A stretch of DNA of 64,000 nt from Rhabdophis nuchalis (GCA_039707465.1 CM077651.1:22971019-23035018); one strand, 5' to 3'. Shown: positions 11,512 through 27,106, numbered from the stretch's first letter. The notes: generated by a model not told the origin, from the letters alone. Numbers and translations are program-made.

Positions 11512-11690
11512 GAATTAAGGTGAAACTTCCTAACAGTGAGAACAATTAACCAGTGGAATGGGTTGCCTTCAGAAGTTATGGGTGCTCCATCGCTGGAGGT
11601 TTTTAAGAAGAGACTGGACAGTCACTTGTCTGAAACATTTGAGCTGGGGGTTGGACTAGAAGACTTCCAAGGTCCCTCCCAGCTGTATTC
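11512..11690 (+). mobile_element. CR1 LINE 3'-terminal fragment
   Basis: It carries the CR1 end: GAAACTTCCTAACAGTGAG, CAGTGGAATGGGTTGCCTT, TTTTTAAGAAGAGACTGGAC, then TTGGACTAGAAGACTTCCAA. Short and diverged. Confidence 0.85.
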
Positions 11691-11923
11691 TGATTGACTG
11701 AGCAAATTTCAGGCCACAATATGGGTCTGAAAGTCTCCGTTCTTTTAATGAATAATATTGATTGCATTAAAAGTTAATTTGGTGGAAAGACAGTTTACAT
11801 CAGACCTACAAAATCTTTTGACTTCAAATTTCATTAACCCAGTGGCAAGGAAATGTAAGAATTCTTGCCTCAAATTCCCAAAAGCATCATTGCTTACCAT
11901 AAGGCTAGCTAATGCAACCTGTA

Positions 11924-12257
11924 AGGTAAAGGTAAAGGTTCCCCTCGCACATATTTGCTAGGGGGCAGTGCTCATCTCTGTTTCAAAGCCAAAGAGCCAG
12001 CACTGTCTGAAGACATCTTGGTGGTCATGTGGCCAGAATGACTAAACATCAACGGTGCATGGAATGTTGTTACCTTCCCACCAAAGGTGGTTCCTATTTT
12101 TCTACTTGCATTTTTCAATGTTTCCGAACTGCTAGGTTGGCAGAAGGTGGGACAAGTAATGGGAGCCCACTCCGTTATGCAACGCTAGGGATTCGAACTG
12201 CCAAACTGCTGACCTTTCTGATTGACAAGCTCAGTGCCTTAGCCACGACGTCCTTTT
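11924..12257 (-). mobile_element. Sauria-type SINE with 13-bp target-site duplication
   Basis: On the minus strand it starts AAAAGGACGTCGTGGCTAAG (tRNA-related 5' part with B-box-like GGTTCGAATCCC-type sequence). Next come the conserved CAACCTAGCAGTTCGGAAAC, the GGCCACATGACC segment and a 3' tail of AACCTTTACCTTTACC. AATGCAACCTGTA flanks it at 11911-11923 and 12258-12270, a perfect 13-bp duplication from target-primed insertion. Same family at 58825 and 62956. Confidence 0.92.
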
Positions 12258-12270
12258 AATGCAACCTGTA

Positions 12271-13152
12271 CAATCTGTCAAATAATTCATTTCTCAATGC
12301 AACGCTTCTCTTCCTTCTTTCTCTGTGATGTTTGACCTCTTTTAAATGAAACATAGTATTCACATTCTCAATAAAATAGCTTTGATATGTCCCCAATTAT
12401 ATCAGAGATAAGTCAAATTTCATGGAGAGTACATTCATAAAGAGTTGCTACAATTGTCATTAAGAGTCTTTATATATTTTATATTCACTATTTGGTAGAT
12501 ATCTAGGAATTGAGCCAACTCTAGGAATAAGTTTCTTTTGCTTCTGTACACAACCATGATTAGTGATGAATGTTTCAGTTGAACTGCCTTTCCATAGGTC
12601 AACCTTAAATAATATAAAGTTAGTGTTTTATATAAAATAACAACAGTAATATCTTGAAGCAAGTTTCTAAATGTTGAGATGATTTTAAAAATTAATCATA
12701 AGTACCAAGGAAAATAAAGAGATTTCCAGTGGTCTTAATTAAAAAGAATTCTCAATCAAATTTTCTCAAAAGGAGAATAAGCTTTCTTTGTTACCATCTT
12801 GAATCTATATAGAACGAGAATTTTTCTTTGCTCTTTTAACTGCAATTTACTGGAGACCCATCTTTTAACTATGGTTCATTGAATGACCAATCTATATTTC
12901 TTTAAATCGCTGGGTAAGATTAACTAAAATTAAATATGGATGCTACAAAAATGAAATATCATACACAGAAAAGGCATCCGTGTGCAGGTGTGTGCATGTA
13001 GATATAGATATATAGATATACAAAATGATTTATTTTAAATAATTACATTTGAATGTTTTTTATTCATTAAAAAAATTAAATTAAATCACAGAGAATGGAA
13101 TTTTGCCATCTTGTTTCATAAACAATTATCAATGTATTCAGTCCTTAATATA
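12271..13152. other. intronic sequence, no recognised element
   Basis: AT-rich intron between the H-loop and signature exons. Nothing assigned. Confidence 0.35.
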
Positions 13153-13490
13153 GTACAGATAATCCTGGACTTACATCCATATTTGAGCCTGGAATTATGC
13201 TTGTAAATTGTGCTGGTTAAATGGGTCATCATATGGACAATCCAATTTTATGACATTTTTTTGTGGCAGTTGCTAAGCAAAACTGCAGTGGTTAAGCAAA
13301 TGCCATGGTGGTTAAGTGAATTTATTTTCCACAATAGTCATTTTTATAGAAACCAGAATAAACATCATTTACTGACAGAAAAAGTCATAAATTGCAGTCA
13401 CATGACTATGGGACACTGCAAACCACCATAATTGCAAGCCAATTGTCGAGTGCCCAAAAAGCAATCAAGTGACCATGGAAGGGTGGGGTG
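13153..13490. mobile_element. TA-flanked MITE relic (CAGGTAGTCCTC family)
   Basis: It begins TACAGATAATCCTGGACTTAC, a diverged form of the family end, followed by family phrases such as GTTAAGTGAATTTATT and CCACCATAATTGC. The right end is lost. Confidence 0.6.
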
Positions 13491-13691
13491 GCATCAGAAC
13501 TTTGAATCTGGATTGTTAATCTGGGTTGTTAGGTTCGTTGTCCCTAAAACTACTAAGTGGCTGGTTTTAAATTAAGGATTACTTGGATTATAAATATATT
13601 TTTTATGCATTTTCTTACATCTAATATTGAATTGTAAGCCGCCCAGAGTCGGTTGCTAAGATGGCTGGCTATAGAAAGAGATGATATATAG

Positions 13692-13737
13692 ATGATAGAT
13701 AGATGGATGGATGGATGGATGGATGGATGGATGGATG

Positions 13738-13804
<67 letters not shown>

Positions 13805-13853
13805 GATGGATGATAGATAGACAGACAGGCAGACAGACAGACAGACAGACCGA
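13692..13853. repeat. GATG/GATA/GACA microsatellite
   Basis: About eight GATG units, about seventeen GATA units, then GACA/GGCA units. Long open frames on the minus strand (LSIYLSIYLS..., HPSIHPSI...) are repeat artefacts. Confidence 0.97.
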
Positions 13854-14071
13854 CCAAACTGATGGGGGAAGAGCATTCAAGCAAGAAGGTCTGGAGACGG
13901 TCCATTGATAATAAATGTGATATTTTGCCAAAATAAATTTTTACCGTTGCTGTAAGCATTTTTCTAATTTTTTTTTCATATTAGACACTGAGACTCTGTG
14001 TAAATTCTAATGACATACAATTACAACGTGCCAATATTATAAAAATACCAGCCTGTTGTACTTCCTGTTTA

Positions 14072-14245
<174 letters not shown>

Positions 14246-14397
14246 CTATAAGCAATTCATAACAGTAATTCTAAGTTAATTTTTTGTCAGAAACAATTAA
14301 AGTGCTTCAAATTTAATTTCAAAATATCCATACCATCTTATTTTTAAAAAGTGCTTCAAAATAAACAGGTCATAGTTTATTATGGATTTATGACACT

Positions 14398-14457
14398 GAG
14401 AGAGAGAGAGAGAAAGAGGGAGGGAGGGAGGGAGGGAGGGAGGGAGGGAGGGAGAGA
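14398..14457. repeat. AG and GGGA simple repeat
   Basis: (AG)n followed by (GGGA)n just 3' of the 14.2-kb ABCC4 exon border on the plus axis, inside the 509-base intron. Confidence 0.95.
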
Positions 14458-14691
14458 ACTCATTGATTGAAATGACTTAACAAGTTATGGACATAGCTTA
14501 TACGATTATTTCAATTTGGGGTTCAGTATATACTGAACTCTTCCATCAGCAGCACTTAACATGCTCACTAATGAGAGACCAAGGCATTTGTAACCCCAAA
14601 TATTTAAAGGACATCAGATTTGCTGCTCAAGTTAAAAACACTCTTGTTCAGCTCACCGTGATGTTAGAACAAGACCACAAAGAACAAATTA

Positions 14692-15918
<1,227 letters not shown>

Positions 15919-16062
15919 TGCAGGTAGTCCTCAACTTACAACAGTTCATTTAGTGACCGTTCAAAGTTACGATGGCGCTGGAAAAAGTGAGTTATGACCA
16001 TTTTTCACACTTATGATCATTGCAGCATCCTCATGATCACATGATCAAAATTCAGATCTTTG
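15919..16062. mobile_element. TA-type MITE fragment (CAGGTAGTCCTC family)
   Basis: It carries the family left end GCAGGTAGTCCTCAACTTAC, then TTCATTTAGTGACCGTTC and GATCACATGATCAAAATTCA. It is cut off by the next repeat near 16062. Confidence 0.8.
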
Positions 16063-16372
16063 GCACGGGGTGCTTAGATCTGGCCAGCGGGACCACCCTG
16101 GAGACAGCAAAGGACCATCCTGCGGTGCCTCTGCCAGTGAAAAGGGAGCTCTGGAGAGCCACAGACGGCCATCCAGAGCTCCATTTTCTCTGGCAAAGGG
16201 AGGCCATTCCAGCTGGAAATTGGACTCTGGAGCCCGTTTTTGCTGTCAGTCGGACCACCACAGGCATTCCCGACACGAGTGATGTTGAGCTGGCCACGCC
16301 CACCCCAGCTTCCTGAGGTCAAACACAACCCTGACGTGGCCCTCAATGAAACCGAGATTGACACCCCAGTTC
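16063..16372. mobile_element. GC-rich hAT-like repeat, one end missing
   Basis: It is GC-rich with CTCTGGCAAAGGGAGG-type repeats and ends CAATGAAACCGAGATTGACACCCC(AG), a terminus also glimpsed at 2330, 22810 and 34665. The left end adjoins the MITE fragment. The open frames on both strands are not supported as genes. Confidence 0.5.
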
Positions 16373-16481
16373 TAAAGTATTGGCTTTAATCAGAGTTACC
16401 TTATTATGATTTAATAAGAATTAATATAGAATTAAATAACTATTTAATTATTAAAATTAGAAATATTTCAGATCTGCTACT

Positions 16482-16499
16482 TTTTTTTTTTTTTTTTTT
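16482..16499. repeat. poly-T tract
   Basis: A run of eighteen or more T, perhaps the reversed tail of a lost retroelement. Confidence 0.7.
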
Positions 16500-18027
16500 G
16501 GCCATTTCGGCCACTTTCTGTATCCACCTCCTCCTATGAGAAGTTAAATTTACATCTCTAAATCTCAGAGTTCACGCATAGGTGAGGATGCTGTGCACCA
16601 AACGCATGGCATCGGCAGACCTGTCACATCTCAGTTCAAAATGCTATGTGGGCGCACTAGGGAAGGCATATTTATGACTTCTTTAACCAAAAGATAGACC
16701 TTTTTGATGTTTCTCACACAATACAATAATATCCCAGGCTTCAACTTTAAATGTAATGCCAGCTCCCCTCCCAAAAAAAAAAAAACAGAATGGGGCAGGA
16801 AGGGAGAGGAGAGACTGCCTGGAATAAATGCTTAAAAACCACTTACAATAATCAGCAGTAATAATTATAATAACACATTTGTAAAATGAAGCCCAAAAGG
16901 TTAAACTATGTACTTCTAAACTGCAATTTGCCCCATAGGTGACTACTATACTTGTGAAATGACTTTAGTTTCTTCTGACAGGCTCACTTAAAGATACACA
17001 TTGCAGCTTAGCATAATAGTTCAACATAGCCTAGAGGTATTCAACTGTCCCATGTGTCTTTAATCGTTTTCATAAGAAGCATATACACAGGTAAAGAAAG
17101 AGCGTAGTGCAATGATTAACTGCCAACAGATTACAACCCATGAAGCTATTTTTATTTTAATGGGGTAGTAAAGTATGCCAAGTTGCAAAGCTCTTTGGAT
17201 AAAATATTTTCAATGCATTTCTGCCAAGCTATAAGGTCCGTAAAATCGTCACAGGCAGAAGAAATGTGTAGTATAATGTGGTTTTTGTATTCCCCTTTAA
17301 AATACAAGACAATGAAGAAGATTTTTCATTTCAAAAACGGCAATTCCTGCCATATAATTTTAATTACAAAAGCTTTTGATCAAATGGGCTCAATAAAGCA
17401 TTAAAAATGCTGATCTTTTTAATATAAAAAATCTTATTTTTTTAAAAAAAATCTATCAATGGTATTAGATGTACATTTCAGATATTGTGGAGATGAACTT
17501 CCATTTCAATTCTTTAATAGTTTAGCAAAATGGAAAATTTCAATTCATAAAATCTTTATAACGGCTATAATATAGTAGGAGCAGATGAGTATTGCAGAAG
17601 AAGATAAGGGTAGTTTTAATTTCAACCCCTGACAAATAGTTATATAAAAATTGCCTGTTTCGTGAGAGGAAGCCCATAAGCTAAACCTATAAAAAAATGA
17701 TAAATTACAGTTAGAGAAATAGATATTTTTGCCTCAAAGGACCAACGTTAAGTTTCATGAAGTAGCATTTAACCTTTCCTCAACCTTTCTGGCTTGGTGG
17801 CCCAGTGTGGGGGGAGAAGGGATGTTTTGTTTGAGGAGCAGATGCATGCACAGCTCGTGTGAGTGGGGCTGCGAGCACCAGCCCCCGCCACTCACACGAG
17901 TCGAGCAATGCGCATGCGCACCAAGCTGCCACTCACAGGGCCTGGTTGCAAATAGGTCATGGCCCCATAGTGGGCCATGGCTCATTGGTTGGGGATTCCT
18001 GATCTAAAGAACTAGTCAAAACCATAT
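16500..18027. other. intronic sequence, no recognised element
   Basis: No exon was found. The patch at 17770-18010 is GC-richer, with GCGCATGCGCA motifs like the hAT interiors, and may be a relic. Confidence 0.35.
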
Positions 18028-18145
18028 TTTTCAACTCTGACAACATTAAGACGTGTGGACTTCAATTCTCAGAATTCCTTAGCTGGCAAGCTGACAGGAT
18101 AATTCTGGAGGTTGAAGCCCACACATCTTAACATTTCAAAGTTGA
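18028..18145. mobile_element. diverged copy of the 121-bp hAT MITE
   Basis: The near-palindrome core GTGTGGACTTCAATTCTCAG ... GGAGGTTGAAGCCCACAC is recognisable, but the terminal CAGGG is gone. Confidence 0.7.
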
Positions 18146-18414
18146 ATATGTCAGTGAACTTTCCCTGTGATCCAGGTAGAGTTGTCTGGAAAATGAGCCA
18201 TGGCAAACGGATCTCTTTTTCTGAGATTGGAACATTTCGCTGTACTTGGATACGAAGCAAAATGTTTCAAACCAAAGAAGAAAAGAAGCCCAGTTGCCAT
18301 GATTCAACTTCCAGATTCCAAGGTTTAAAAAATCACTAAATTAGAAGTTAACCAACTTCATAACTTCTGAAATATTATTAGCTCACTAATCATTTTAAGT
18401 TTAGATCTAAGAAA

Positions 18415-18760
18415 CTACCATATTTTTCGGAGTATAAGACGCACCAAGATTTTGAACGAACAAATTAAAAAAAATTGCACTCTACAGACCTCCCCAAAAC
18501 AGCCCATTTTTCATGAAAAACGCGCTCGGGGAGGGGGGGCAAAATTGAGCAAAAAACAGCCCATTCTTCGCTCATTCTGCCCTCTCCAACCCCCAGGAGC
18601 ACTCCGCAAGGCTCCTAAAGGCTATGCACAGCTATTTTGGTGAAGGAAGCGGGGTTTCGGGAGGCAAAAAATGCTGTATTCAGTGTATAAGATGCACCCA
18701 GATATTCAGCCTCTTTTTTGAGGGGAAAAAGGTGCGTCTTATACTCTGAAAAATACAGTA
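18415..18760. mobile_element. TA-flanked MITE (TATTTTTC...TATAAG family)
   Basis: Left end TACCATATTTTTCGGAGTAT and right end ATACTCTGAAAAATACAGTA are inverted, with the same interior phrases as the 5064 copy (CCCAGGAGCACTC, GCTATGCA). Confidence 0.85.
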
Positions 18761-18775
18761 CTACAATTTGTAATA

Positions 18776-19100
18776 CCTTTAAATGCCACTTGGTTGGTTC
18801 AGAATGCAACAGTTCATATGTTACCTGTCACACGTTATCTGGGCTACATTACTGTGGAGTTGTCGATCCTGCACTGGCTTCCAATAGGATTCTAGGGGCA
18901 AGTGATACTCTTATTTTTAACAATAAAGCCCTTTATGGATTGGTATTACAATACCTTCATAGTCACTTTCTTCAACCAGAGTCAACCCATCCAATACCTT
19001 TATCCCAACAGTGTAATCTTCTGAAGAATGCTATCTGTTCAAGTGAGTCTGCTACCAAGCATGCACTTTGCACGCAGGCACGCCTGAGACATGCCTGAAC
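18776..19100 (+). mobile_element. decayed L2-clade LINE fragment
   Basis: Broken frames preserve the order of the L2 reverse-transcriptase C-terminus: LVQNAxVxMxL, then LHWLP-like CTGGCTTCC, then a KALYGL-like segment, with many stops. Confidence 0.5.
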
Positions 19101-19149
19101 AGTGCTTAAAAAAATTTTTTTTTTAAGCCTTCTGAGTCTGCAAAGCCGA

Positions 19150-19572
19150 GGTGGGTTCTACTGGTTCGGACCAGTTCAGTCAAGTAGGTAGTAACTCGGC
19201 CTGCCACACCCCCAAAGTGGTTCTTTTGGTGACGCCATAGGCACTGCAGAAGCAATTTTACGTACTCTGCATGCGCATGTAGCACGCATCAAGCATGTGC
19301 ACGGAGCATGTCCCTAAGTGAACCAACAGTAGCAGCAGCCGAAACTCGCCTCTGCTGCAAAGGTAAGTAGAACAATGAGGGAGGGAATCCGCTGTGCCAA
19401 GCGATGTAGATTAGCTTGAAAGCAGGAAATTTGACGATTCTAGTTAATATAAATCATGCGTCACAACTGATCATCGCCCAGCTGATCGTCGGAAATACCA
19501 GTTCACCCAAACTGGAAGCATTTTTTACTACTGGTCGGGCAAACAAGTCCCAACCGGTAGCATTTCACCTTA
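19150..19572. mobile_element. GTGGGTT-family hAT-like relic
   Basis: It begins GAGGTGGGTTCTACTGGTTC and ends CAACCGGTAGCATTTCACCT. The interior has GCATGCGCA-type motifs. No duplication found. Confidence 0.6.
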
Positions 19573-19716
19573 GTTTATCCTGAGATAAACTATTTGTAGT
19601 ATCCTAATTTCAGAAGGCATCATTGGCAATTAGAAGCACTTCTGCAGAATCTCATAATTTTTCTCTTTTTCTTGATGGAAAAGAAAAAGAGTTCAATTTT
19701 TCTTGAACTCTTCTAG

Positions 19717-19717
19717 T

Positions 19718-19803
<86 letters not shown>

Positions 19804-19835
19804 TTCCTTCCTTCCTTCCTTTATTTCTTTCTTTT
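19717..19835. repeat. TTTC microsatellite passing into TTCC
   Basis: About twenty TTTC units, then TTCC units. It gives lysine/glutamate-rich open frames on the minus strand that are artefacts. Confidence 0.97.
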
Positions 19836-22010
19836 GAAAAACTAAAGTAGCATAGTAAAAATTGCCTAAAAACATTATTCAAAACTTAGATTTTAGGACG
19901 AACTATGATTAGCATAAGCCAAGACCTGGAGGGGGAAGCCACACTTGAGAGACAAGGATGCAAAAGCTGACAGTGAATGCATTCTTCTGATTCAGTTTGT
20001 TCAAATGAGAAACAGTTTTCAAAAGATATTCCACGAAAACTAACCTGGCTCTTTAAATATCAATAAAAGATGGACTAGCCACTAGGAAAACTCAAATGGA
20101 CAAATATACCTGTTTTTCTAAGACACATTTTGAGTAATTTGTAAAATATTTCCTATAAAATCTTCACAAAAATTCACACATGCCCACGGACATATATACA
20201 TGTGAGTTTTCACCTAGAGAAAAGTCCATGTGCAATTTAATCGAGTGGTTTTATAGCCCCTTACAGTTGTTGAGATTCATGTGACATTTAAATCTAATTA
20301 ATTAATTAATTTCCCTATTGGACATGCTTTGGATATCCATTTTTATTGTATAATTGCACTGCAAAATTTGGAGAAATGCAAAAACTGAACAATGTATCTG
20401 TTCCGGTTCATGGAATCTCGCAGAAGGTCAAATTAGATTGATTTACACTAAAATGCAACAATAGGCATTATTTATCTCACTCTGAATTGAATTGGGTGGT
20501 CAGAAGCAGATTTTATGCATAATTCTACCAGCGTATTCATACTGAGAGATGCATGAAGGAATGTGATAGCAAAATACATTAGCCTTCCCATCACATCTGC
20601 AACAGTAAAGTAGAATGTATGGAATTTTTTATTGAACACTATGCATTATTTGCATTTTAAGGTTGCTTTAAATCAGCATAAGAAGCAGCTGATAGATGGG
20701 AGCTAGAAAAGACTTCCATTGGTTTGCTTTTCGATGGGAGAGATGAGGATAACTCAGTTTAGCAAACAATATTAATTCTAACGGTTTATCCTATCTTTTG
20801 ATTTTAACGGGTATGTAAGATGCCTTGCATGACTGAAATCAACCAACATCCAAGTCGATCTCTAGAATCAACTTCAAAATATTTTATTTAGATGCAGTAA
20901 TGAATACTGAGAAATCTTATCCCTAAACCTTAAATCGCACTTGTCAAATCTAACCTGTCAAATGTCTTCCAAAGAGCACATATACACATCAAAAACATGG
21001 TTAACATTGCAAAAATGGAGGCCGGATTTGTGCAAAACAGAATTAAAAAATATACTGTGTATGATCGTATTATGCAGCTGGTTTCAACACAAAGAAAACA
21101 ACCCAATGTAGTTTGCCATTGGTATTATCTTCCAAGCCCAAACGTACAACTCTGTGGACTTTTATGCTTCACTGACACCATGAAAAAAGCCTCTTTTAAT
21201 GTAAAAAATAAGTAAATACTGTTAGACACATGAAACTCACTCCTGTGAATTTAATTAAATCTTGTTTATACTGACAAGATGATAGACAAGGCCTTTTTTT
21301 TTTTTTTTTTGAAGTGTAAGTCTTACACAAGGAATTTAATATATCAATCATGTACGTAACGATAAATAGGATGGAAAACAAAATTAGGGTAGGAAAATAT
21401 CCTACCTTCTAAAAATGTTTTTTTTCCCCCTCTCAGGAAAAAAAGAAACCCTCCAGTATTATACAATTCGGTCCCCACCTGAAATAGCTAGGGAAGCTTT
21501 CAAAACCTTACGGCTATTGAATGAACAGTTCGTCATCTGTTTTCCGGAGAAAAGAATATTGTGCAAACACAAAGGCAGAAGAATTTAAGTCCATGTAAAG
21601 TCCTCTTAGGTACAAAAGGGTCATCAACTTCACTCAGCAGAGCTACTGTGCACTAATGAAACCTTCAGCATCCAGAAACAAAGCGGGAGCCTGCATTAGG
21701 CTGCAGTCCAATTGTATTTATTTCCTAGTAATAGCATACCTACCTCTTTCTGTGCTTTCTATTTTTTGAGCAGAGGGGAGAAGGGAGGATAAGGCAAAGG
21801 GGGCTTTTAGAGAACTATGCTGCTTGCCTAACTTCTTTTTTTTTTTTTAATCACGGTAGTTCAAAAGAAAAAGCAAAAAAAAAAAAAAGCAAAAAAAAAC
21901 CAAAAAAAAAAACCCAAATCAAAGAGAAAGGGGGGGAGAAGCCTCACAGAAAGTCCTACAACCCTCATTCCAGGCATGATGTCATATAATACGGGTGCCT
22001 ATTGTGCTGT
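19836..22010. other. intronic sequence, low repeat content
   Basis: About 2.2 kb with no identified transposon or exon. An A-rich stretch at 21875-21915 may be a degenerate poly-A. Confidence 0.4.
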
Positions 22011-22054
22011 GTTGAGTTGTGCACTGTTTCAGGTGAGACAGTACACAACTCAAC
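22011..22054. repeat. 20-bp-arm hairpin, 4-nt loop
   Basis: The arms GTTGAGTTGTGCACTGTTTC and GAGACAGTACACAACTCAAC pair at 18 Watson-Crick positions plus one G-U, with loop AGGT. It is not part of any repeat family I recognise in this window. Confidence 0.8.
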
Positions 22055-22154
22055 AAAGGGCAACTGGCAGAAGCTCCCTGCTCCAGTTTTTGACGGAGAC
22101 TGTGGCTGTAGCCACATTATGTCTTGTGTTTTCGTAATGTTTAGGAAGACGTGA

Positions 22155-22382
22155 GAGCCGTGGTGGTGCAGTGGTTAGAATGCAGTATAGCAGGTTAATT
22201 CACTGCTCATTCCGGGAGTTCGATCCTGACTGGCTCAAGGTTTGTTCAGCCTTCCATCAAAATTCCATAAAATGAGGACCCAGATTGTTGGGGGCAATAT
22301 GCTGACTCTGTAAACCGCTTAGAGAGGGCTGTAAAGCACTGTGAAGCAGTATATAAATCTAGGTATTGCTATTGCTATTAGA
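22155..22382 (+). mobile_element. tRNA-derived SINE
   Basis: It starts GCCGTGGTGGTGCAGTGGTT (A box) and has GTTCGATCC (B box) about 50 bases on. The body has GGCTCAAGG and GGACCCAGATTGTTGGGGGC, then CTGTAAACCGCTTAGAGAGG, ending in TATTGC repeats. The tRNA-like head has lost cloverleaf identity, so it is not a tRNA gene. Confidence 0.92.
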
Positions 22383-22470
22383 GGGAGGAAAGATTAGAGA
22401 GCCCGATCTCAAACGTATATTATGAGTTCATAGTAACAATCCTGCGATTGCCACATATTAAATTGATATA

Positions 22471-22809
22471 CAGGTAGTCCTCAACTTACAACCATAATTG
22501 AGCCCAAAATGTGTGCTGTTAAATGAGAAATTTGTTAAGTGAATTTTGTCCCATTTTACAACTTTTATCGCCACATTTATTAAATGAATCTTTGCTTGTC
22601 AAAAAGTTGCAAAAGGTCATCACATGACTCTGGGACATTGCAACTGTCAGAAATATGAGCCGGTTGCCAAGTATCTGAATATTGATTGCGTAACCATGGG
22701 CAACTTATGATGCAATGGTCATGAGTGTGAAAAACGGTCACTTTTTGATTGCTGCTGTTGTAACTTCGAACAGTCACTAAATGAACTGTTGTAAGTCGAG
22801 GACTACCTG
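22471..22809. mobile_element. palindromic TA-type MITE (CAGGTAGTCCTC family)
   Basis: Left end CAGGTAGTCCTCAACTTAC and right end GTAAGTCGAGGACTACCTG are inverted. The left flank is TA and the right flank CA (TA decayed). The interior mirrors itself in part (GTTAAATGAG...). Other members: 13153, 15919, 31693, 35944, 36333, 59308. Confidence 0.88.
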
Positions 22810-22884
22810 CATGTAGTGAAATTGACACCCCTGTTACATTATTCCTTGAAACCACTTGGCAACCAAAATGTGCAGGGATTAAAG

Positions 22885-23014
22885 CAGGGGTTCCCAAACT
22901 TAGCAACTTGAAGACTTGTGGACTTCAACTCCCAGAATTCTCCAGCCAGCTCTGCTCAGAATTCTGAGAGTTGAAGTCCACAAGTCTTCAAGTTGCCAAG
23001 TTTGGGAACCCCTG
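22885..23014. mobile_element. hAT MITE, 130 bp, with perfect target-site duplication
   Basis: Ends CAGGGGTTCCCAAACTT and AAGTTTGGGAACCCCTG are perfectly inverted. The core is the ACTTGTGGACTTCAACTCCC palindrome. GATTAAAG flanks it at 22877-22884 and 23015-23022. Confidence 0.93.
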
Positions 23015-23110
23015 GATTAAAGTATCTTTTGACTTTCTCCTTCTGAGATAAGCGAGAAAATGTTAACTTTGATTTGACAAAATCTATGACTGACATCTAT
23101 CCCCATGCCT

Positions 23111-23990
23111 ACTCAGAATTTAACAGAGTTGGATGGGACCTTGTAGATCATCTAGTCCAACCCCCTGCCCAAGCAGGAGACCCTGCGCTATTTCTGACAA
23201 ATGGCAGTCCAATCTCTTCTTGAAAGCCTCCAGTGATAAAGCCCCCACAACCTCCGAAAGCAAGCTGTTCCATTATTGATTGTTCTCCTTGATCAGTTTC
23301 TGTCCATTATTTCTTATATGGCCTTCAGGTGCCTTGGAAAATAGCTGACCCCTTCCTCTCCGTGGCAGCCCCTCAAATATTGGAAGAGTGCTATCATGTC
23401 TCTCCTGGTCCTTCTCTTTACTAGACTAGCCATGCCCAGTTTCTGTAACCGTTCTTCATATGTTTTAGCCTCCAGTCCTCTAATCATCTTGGTTGCTCTT
23501 CTTTGCAGACTTTCTAAAGCCATGATGATGAACCTATGGTACGTGGGCATGTGAGCTGGTGCCCAGCTCAGTTCCACCATGCATACGGCCGTGCCTCCCA
23601 TTGGCCAGCTGATTTTTGGGTCTCTACCATGCATGCAGGAGATGTGCATGCATGTGCGGGGAGGTGGTGTGCCTATGTGTATGGGGGTCATGTGGTTTCA
23701 GGAGGCTTCAGGGAGACCTGCTAGGCCCAAACAGTGATGCGTGGGGTCACGTGCATGCACGGGGGATGAGGGGAGCATGGGGGGATTGTGTATGCATGCC
23801 CAGGAGGGTGAGGCACATAATGGCACATAATGCATAAATGGGTGTGGGCACACACACACATGCTGTTGTGCAATTTCAGCATGCGAGGAGAAAAAGGTTA
23901 GCCATCACTGTTCTAGAATCTCAACACTATTTTTATAGTGTGGTGACCAAAACTAGATGCAGTATTCTTACATAAATGAGCATTTTGATG
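23111..23990 (-). mobile_element. CR1 LINE fragment split by a hAT
   Basis: On the minus strand it carries the CR1 3' region: RRATKMIRGLEAKTYEERLQ, KRRTRRDMIALFQYLRGCHG and the 3' UTR with GGTTGGACTAGATGATCTAC. The sequence breaks at 23519 and resumes at 23911 with the part encoding the HTLKI/W..RC-type segment. The gap is exactly the hAT at 23520-23910. Confidence 0.85.
23520..23910. mobile_element. hAT MITE nested in CR1
   Basis: It starts CCATGATGATGAACCTATGG and ends AAGGTTAGCCATCACTG, an imperfect inverted pair. TTCTAAAG (23512-23519) and TTCTAGAA (23911-23918) are a decayed 8-bp duplication (6 of 8). The interior is rich in CATGCATG/GTGCATGCA. Confidence 0.8.
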
Positions 23991-26086
<2,096 letters not shown>

Positions 26087-26130
<44 letters not shown>

Positions 26131-26182
26131 TCCTTCCTTCCTTCCTTCCTTCTTTCTTTCTTTCTTTCTTTCCTTCTTTCAA
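26087..26182. repeat. TTTC/TTCC microsatellite
   Basis: About ten TTTC, five TTCC, then more TTTC units. Confidence 0.97.
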
Positions 26183-27106
26183 CTTTTCCCAGAATTATGG
26201 ACTTCTCAAAGGAACTGCCAAAATATTACAATTTGAGCCCAATCACTGATGTCTTGAGTGAAAGTTCTGAATTGATTTGTAAGTTTTTTTGTAGTTATCC
26301 ATCATATTCTCAACAATCTTCTTCAACATTAAAAATTAAAAACATTGGATACGCTTTCTATCTTACTTTTTCAAACTCCAGGTTTTGTAATCCCATGGGG
26401 TCATGATGAAAACCTGAACAATTCTAAACTTTGTAAGTACAGTCAGGTCTGGACATCTGAATATTTTTTTCTAATATTGTCCTCTAACTGAATTAGGCTT
26501 CAACATAATTAAAATCTAAATCTAAATTGTGCTTAAAATTACTCTGATTTCCTAAAATGCAGGAATGCTAAAATAGATATTACATTTTAGAATTGGTATT
26601 TTAAAAAAAACAGAATGTTGACCCCGACGTCAGAGGAAGAAGAAAAAGATCAAAAGCAAGATGTGTAAACCTAACAATTTTTTTCAAGTGAGCTGAGAAG
26701 TCAACAATGTGAATTTCACATGATGAAAACCATTTAATATCATTTTTGCATTAATCCTATTTTTAAAAAAATTCTGCAGGAAAGTTTGTCAATAATATTA
26801 ATGAGATCTTTTAAATGTATTTTTTGTATTACTTTTGCCTTTAATTGGGAAATGCTGCTTTTTATCTCCATCAGTATTTTTTTTTTTTTAATCAAGATGT
26901 ATACTGTGAAATCAGGAGCAGTGAGATTCTGAATTCACATTCACTAGGAGGTGCTGCCAAGAATAAGATCATAGCAACATTCAGAAATTCTTCCAACTTC
27001 CCTTTCAGCCACCAAAGCCCACCAGCTGTTTCTCTTCACTTGGGGCAATGTGATTTACCCTCCTCGTGGCATCAACAGAATAATTGGAGAATTAGTTAAC
27101 ACAAAT
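26183..27106. other. intronic sequence, no recognised element
   Basis: No exon or repeat assigned before the hAT at 27107. Confidence 0.35.

Noticed and set aside
13553..13959. Open frames of up to 107 codons rich in Leu-Ser-Ile-Tyr
   Set aside because: Direct translation of the GATA/GATG microsatellite.
22155..22230. Possible tRNA gene (A and B boxes)
   Set aside because: The boxes belong to a SINE head; no cloverleaf or anticodon stem could be drawn, and the same body follows at other loci.
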